A DNA stretch of 9,773 nucleotides from an uncultured bacterium. Lineage in GTDB: Bacteria > Patescibacteria > JAEDAM01 > Absconditabacterales > Absconditicoccaceae. Each line of letters opens with the position of its first letter. Position 1 is the stretch's first letter. The position numbers and the translations under genes are program-made. This document shows positions 7,549 to 9,773 of this stretch, in pieces. The notes below the pieces were generated by a model that saw only the letters and a list, made by a program, of their open reading frames with translations, made no database searches and was not told the origin of the DNA. The DNA is taken from the NCBI GenBank assembly GCA_937950065.1, contig CALFEN010000060.1:1-9773 (forward strand). Reading direction: 5' to 3'.

Positions 7549-9773
7549 ATGCCCAAAAAAGCCCCTTCTACCAAGTCCGCAGCCAAACCAAAGAAAGCAG
7601 CTTCTACAACTACAACCAAAAAAACTGCTGCCAAAAAGACAACTACAAAAACCACATCTACTACAAAGACTAAAACATATTCAAAGAGCTATGAATTCAA
7701 GAAAGTAGGTTCAAACCTTGTGATAGTGGAATCTCCAGCCAAAGCCAAAACTATTTCAAGTTTTTTGGGTAAGGACTTTGATGTGCAGGCAAGTATGGGT
7801 CATATAGAAGATCTGCCTCAAAAAAAGTTTGGTGTAGATATCAAGAATTGATTTGAACCTGTATACGAGATTTCTCCAGATAAAACAAAAATAGTATCTG
7901 CTCTCAAAAAAATAGCTCCAAGCTATGAACAAATCTGGCTGGCAACTGATGAGGATAGAGAATGAGAAGCTATTGCATATCATATATGCAGAGTTTTAAA
8001 ATTAGACGCCAAAAAAACTCCGAGAATAGTTTTTCATGAAATCACAAAGGAAGCCATCACAAACGCTGTCAAAAATGCTAGAAAACTTGATATGCAGTTA
8101 GTGGAAGCACAGCTTGGCAGAAGAATTCTTGATAGGATTGTTTGATTTAAGGTTTCTCCTATACTCTGGATCAAAATAAAAAGATGACTCAGTGCTGGTA
8201 GAGTCCAGTCTGTAGCGGTCAAGCTTATTGTAGAAAAAGAAAGAGAAATCCAGAATTTTAAGCCTGAAGAAAGCCGAAAAATCACAGCATTATTAGATAA
8301 AAATATAGAAACTATTTTAACCAAAATAAACGGTAAATCTCCTAATATCAAAGATGTTAAAGACCTTGAAAAATCTTTAAAAACTTTATGATTTGATATC
8401 AAAGATTTCACTGAATCAAAAGACAAAAAAACCTGATATATTACATATTCCGCTGACCTCAAAAACAATTTTGAACTGCAGGATATCTCCAAAAAAGAAG
8501 TCGCCAAAAGTCCTCCAGCTCCGTTTATTACATCTACTTTGCAGCAGGAAGCCTCCAGAAGGTTTGGACGGCCTGTAAAAAAAGTTATGATGGTAGCTCA
8601 AAAATTGTATGAAAACTGAAAAATAACATATATGAGGACTGACAGTACCAATCTTTCTTGACTTGCTATAAGTACTGCTCAAAAATTTATAATAAACCAG
8701 TGGTGAGAAAAATATTCACAGGTCAGACAGTATAAGTCCAAATCAAAAAATGCACAGGAAGCTCATGAAGCTATTAGACCAACTTATATAGACAAATCAC
8801 CGGAAACTGTAGGTCTTGGTTGAGAAGAGTTCAAACTCTATAGTCTTATCCGAACAAGGACAGTAGCTTCCCAAATGTCTGCAGCCAAGATAGAGCAAAC
8901 CACTTATATTTTTTCTCATGATGATCAATCACAGCGAACTGCCAAATGAGAAGTAATAAAATTTGATTGATTTCTCAAACTTTATGATGTAGTGGAAGAC
9001 GAAAACGAAGAATGAAGTAAGAAACTTCCAGAACTTGCTAAATGAGATATTTTAAAGTCCAAACAAATAAACTGCAATCAGAATTTTTCCAAACCGCCTG
9101 CCAGATACACACAGGCAAGCCTTGTAAAAAAACTTGAATCAGAATGAATATGAAGACCGTCTACTTACGCACCTATTATCACTACTATAATGCAGAGATG
9201 ATATGTAGTGCAGGAAGACGATAAAAAACTTCATCCTACTGAAATAGCTTTTATAGTTACCGATTTTTTGGATAAGTTTTTCAAAAAAATTATGGACTAT
9301 AAATTTACTGCCAAACTTGAAGACGAACTAGATGATATTTCAAACGGCAAAGTCCAGTGGCAAAAAATGCTTTGAGATTTTTATCAATGATTTGAAAAAG
9401 AAATGAAAGAAGCAGATTCAAGTGAAAAAGAGAATATTCTGGCTGGTAAAAAATGTCCTAAATGTTGAGCAGAACTTGTTTACAAATTTTCCTGAACAGG
9501 TAAATTTATCTGATGTTCAAACTATCCTGAATGTAAATACACAGAGCAGTCTGCAGAGGAAAAAAATCTACTTGATAAATTAAAAGAAAAATACGAATGA
9601 CAGCCTTGCCCTGAATGAGGTGAGATAGTAGTAAAAATATGAAGGTTTGGACCATTCCTCACATCAAGTCTGTATCCCAAAGTCAAACGGATAAAATGAA
9701 TTCCTGATGAAAAACTCGAAGCACTTGAAAAAGAATTTGGTGGTAAAACTTGTGCCAAATGCGGCAAAGGAAC
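7549..9773 (+). CDS. topA: DNA topoisomerase I (type IA), C-terminal end beyond the window
   Basis: The first 741 codons of topoisomerase I are present. The enzyme relaxes negatively supercoiled DNA by single-strand passage. The Toprim domain starts with [12 protein letters not shown] (Glu61) and has ATDEDREGEAIAYH with Asp134, Asp136 and Glu138. LSAGRVQS lies at 214-221. The nicking tyrosine is Tyr361 in [25 protein letters not shown] is near 533-545. The C-terminus holds zinc ribbons: the first is complete (Cys636, 639, 656, 662), the second keeps only Cys687 and Cys690, and a third begins at Cys735 and Cys738. Residues 2-45 are an unusual basic tail of Lys, Ala, Thr and Ser that resembles histone H1 tails and should bind DNA nonspecifically. 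About two dozen TGA codons encode glycines, among them the one in DREGE. ATG at 7549 is chosen over the adjacent in-frame GTG at 7546. No Shine-Dalgarno sequence is visible. It is driven by copy 3 of the shared promoter. Confidence 0.97.

Noticed and set aside
8034..8507. Open minus-strand frame of 157 codons
   Set aside because: It is antisense to the conserved core of topA. Its hydrophobic, Ser/Leu-rich translation is what the reverse complement of a Lys/Glu-rich gene gives.
193..9773. UGA as tryptophan (Mycoplasma-type code) or selenocysteine
   Set aside because: TGA positions match invariant glycines such as GxxGxGKS and LAGG. TGG is used for Trp in WNSG, RPWG and GSWD. Selenocysteine would not occur dozens of times per gene.
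1..9773. CRISPR array, insertion sequence, tRNA or rRNA
   Set aside because: I found no regularly spaced direct repeats, no transposase motifs or terminal repeats, and no tRNA-like cloverleaf in the short intergenic gaps.

Overview
The window comes from a very AT-rich bacterium that reads UGA as glycine (translation table 25). Seven consecutive plus-strand genes are each broken by 4 to 33 in-frame TGA codons. The proteins become full length and keep their family motifs only if TGA means Gly. Examples are the LAGG signature of a sugar nucleotidyltransferase, a GxxGxGKS P-loop, the DxDREGE motif of a topoisomerase and the last residue before a lipobox cysteine. TGG still serves as the ordinary Trp codon, and all six visible stops are TAA or TAG. 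This code is known from Absconditabacteria (SR1) and Gracilibacteria (BD1-5) in the Patescibacteria/CPR. The window alone does not tell these two apart. None of the starts has a Shine-Dalgarno sequence.

Layout. Positions 1-192 hold a possible C-terminal scrap of an upstream gene and a promoter. Positions 193-2836 form a probable three-gene transcription unit: a bifunctional mannose-1-phosphate guanylyltransferase / mannose-6-phosphate isomerase (manC type), a small nucleoside 2-deoxyribosyltransferase-like protein, and a class I SAM methyltransferase that resembles histamine N-methyltransferase in layout. Positions 2926-5379 encode an 817-residue membrane-anchored AAA-type ATPase of the VirD4/TraG coupling-protein kind, as found widely in CPR genomes. 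Positions 5462-6670 encode a lipoprotein with a low-complexity linker and a probable beta-propeller. Positions 6761-7408 encode a small membrane protein with a Tim44-like C-terminal domain. Positions 7549-9773 hold the first 741 codons of DNA topoisomerase I (topA), which runs off the end.

Regulation. Three successive genes (lipoprotein, Tim44-like protein, topA) are each preceded by a nearly identical promoter module, TTGAAT/A, 16 bp, TATAGT, inside a longer conserved block. The ATPase gene has TTGCAA, 16 bp, TATAAA, and manC has TTGTTT, 16 bp, TATAAT. An AT-rich hairpin with A and T tracts directly after the Tim44-like gene is a plausible terminator.

How the parts relate. manC supplies GDP-mannose for surface glycans. 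The ATPase, the lipoprotein and the Tim44-like protein all belong to the envelope. topA is housekeeping. I see no mobile element, CRISPR array, tRNA or rRNA. The most notable points are the recoding itself, the shared promoter module, the lone coupling-type ATPase, and the small nucleotide-hydrolase/methyltransferase pair behind manC.
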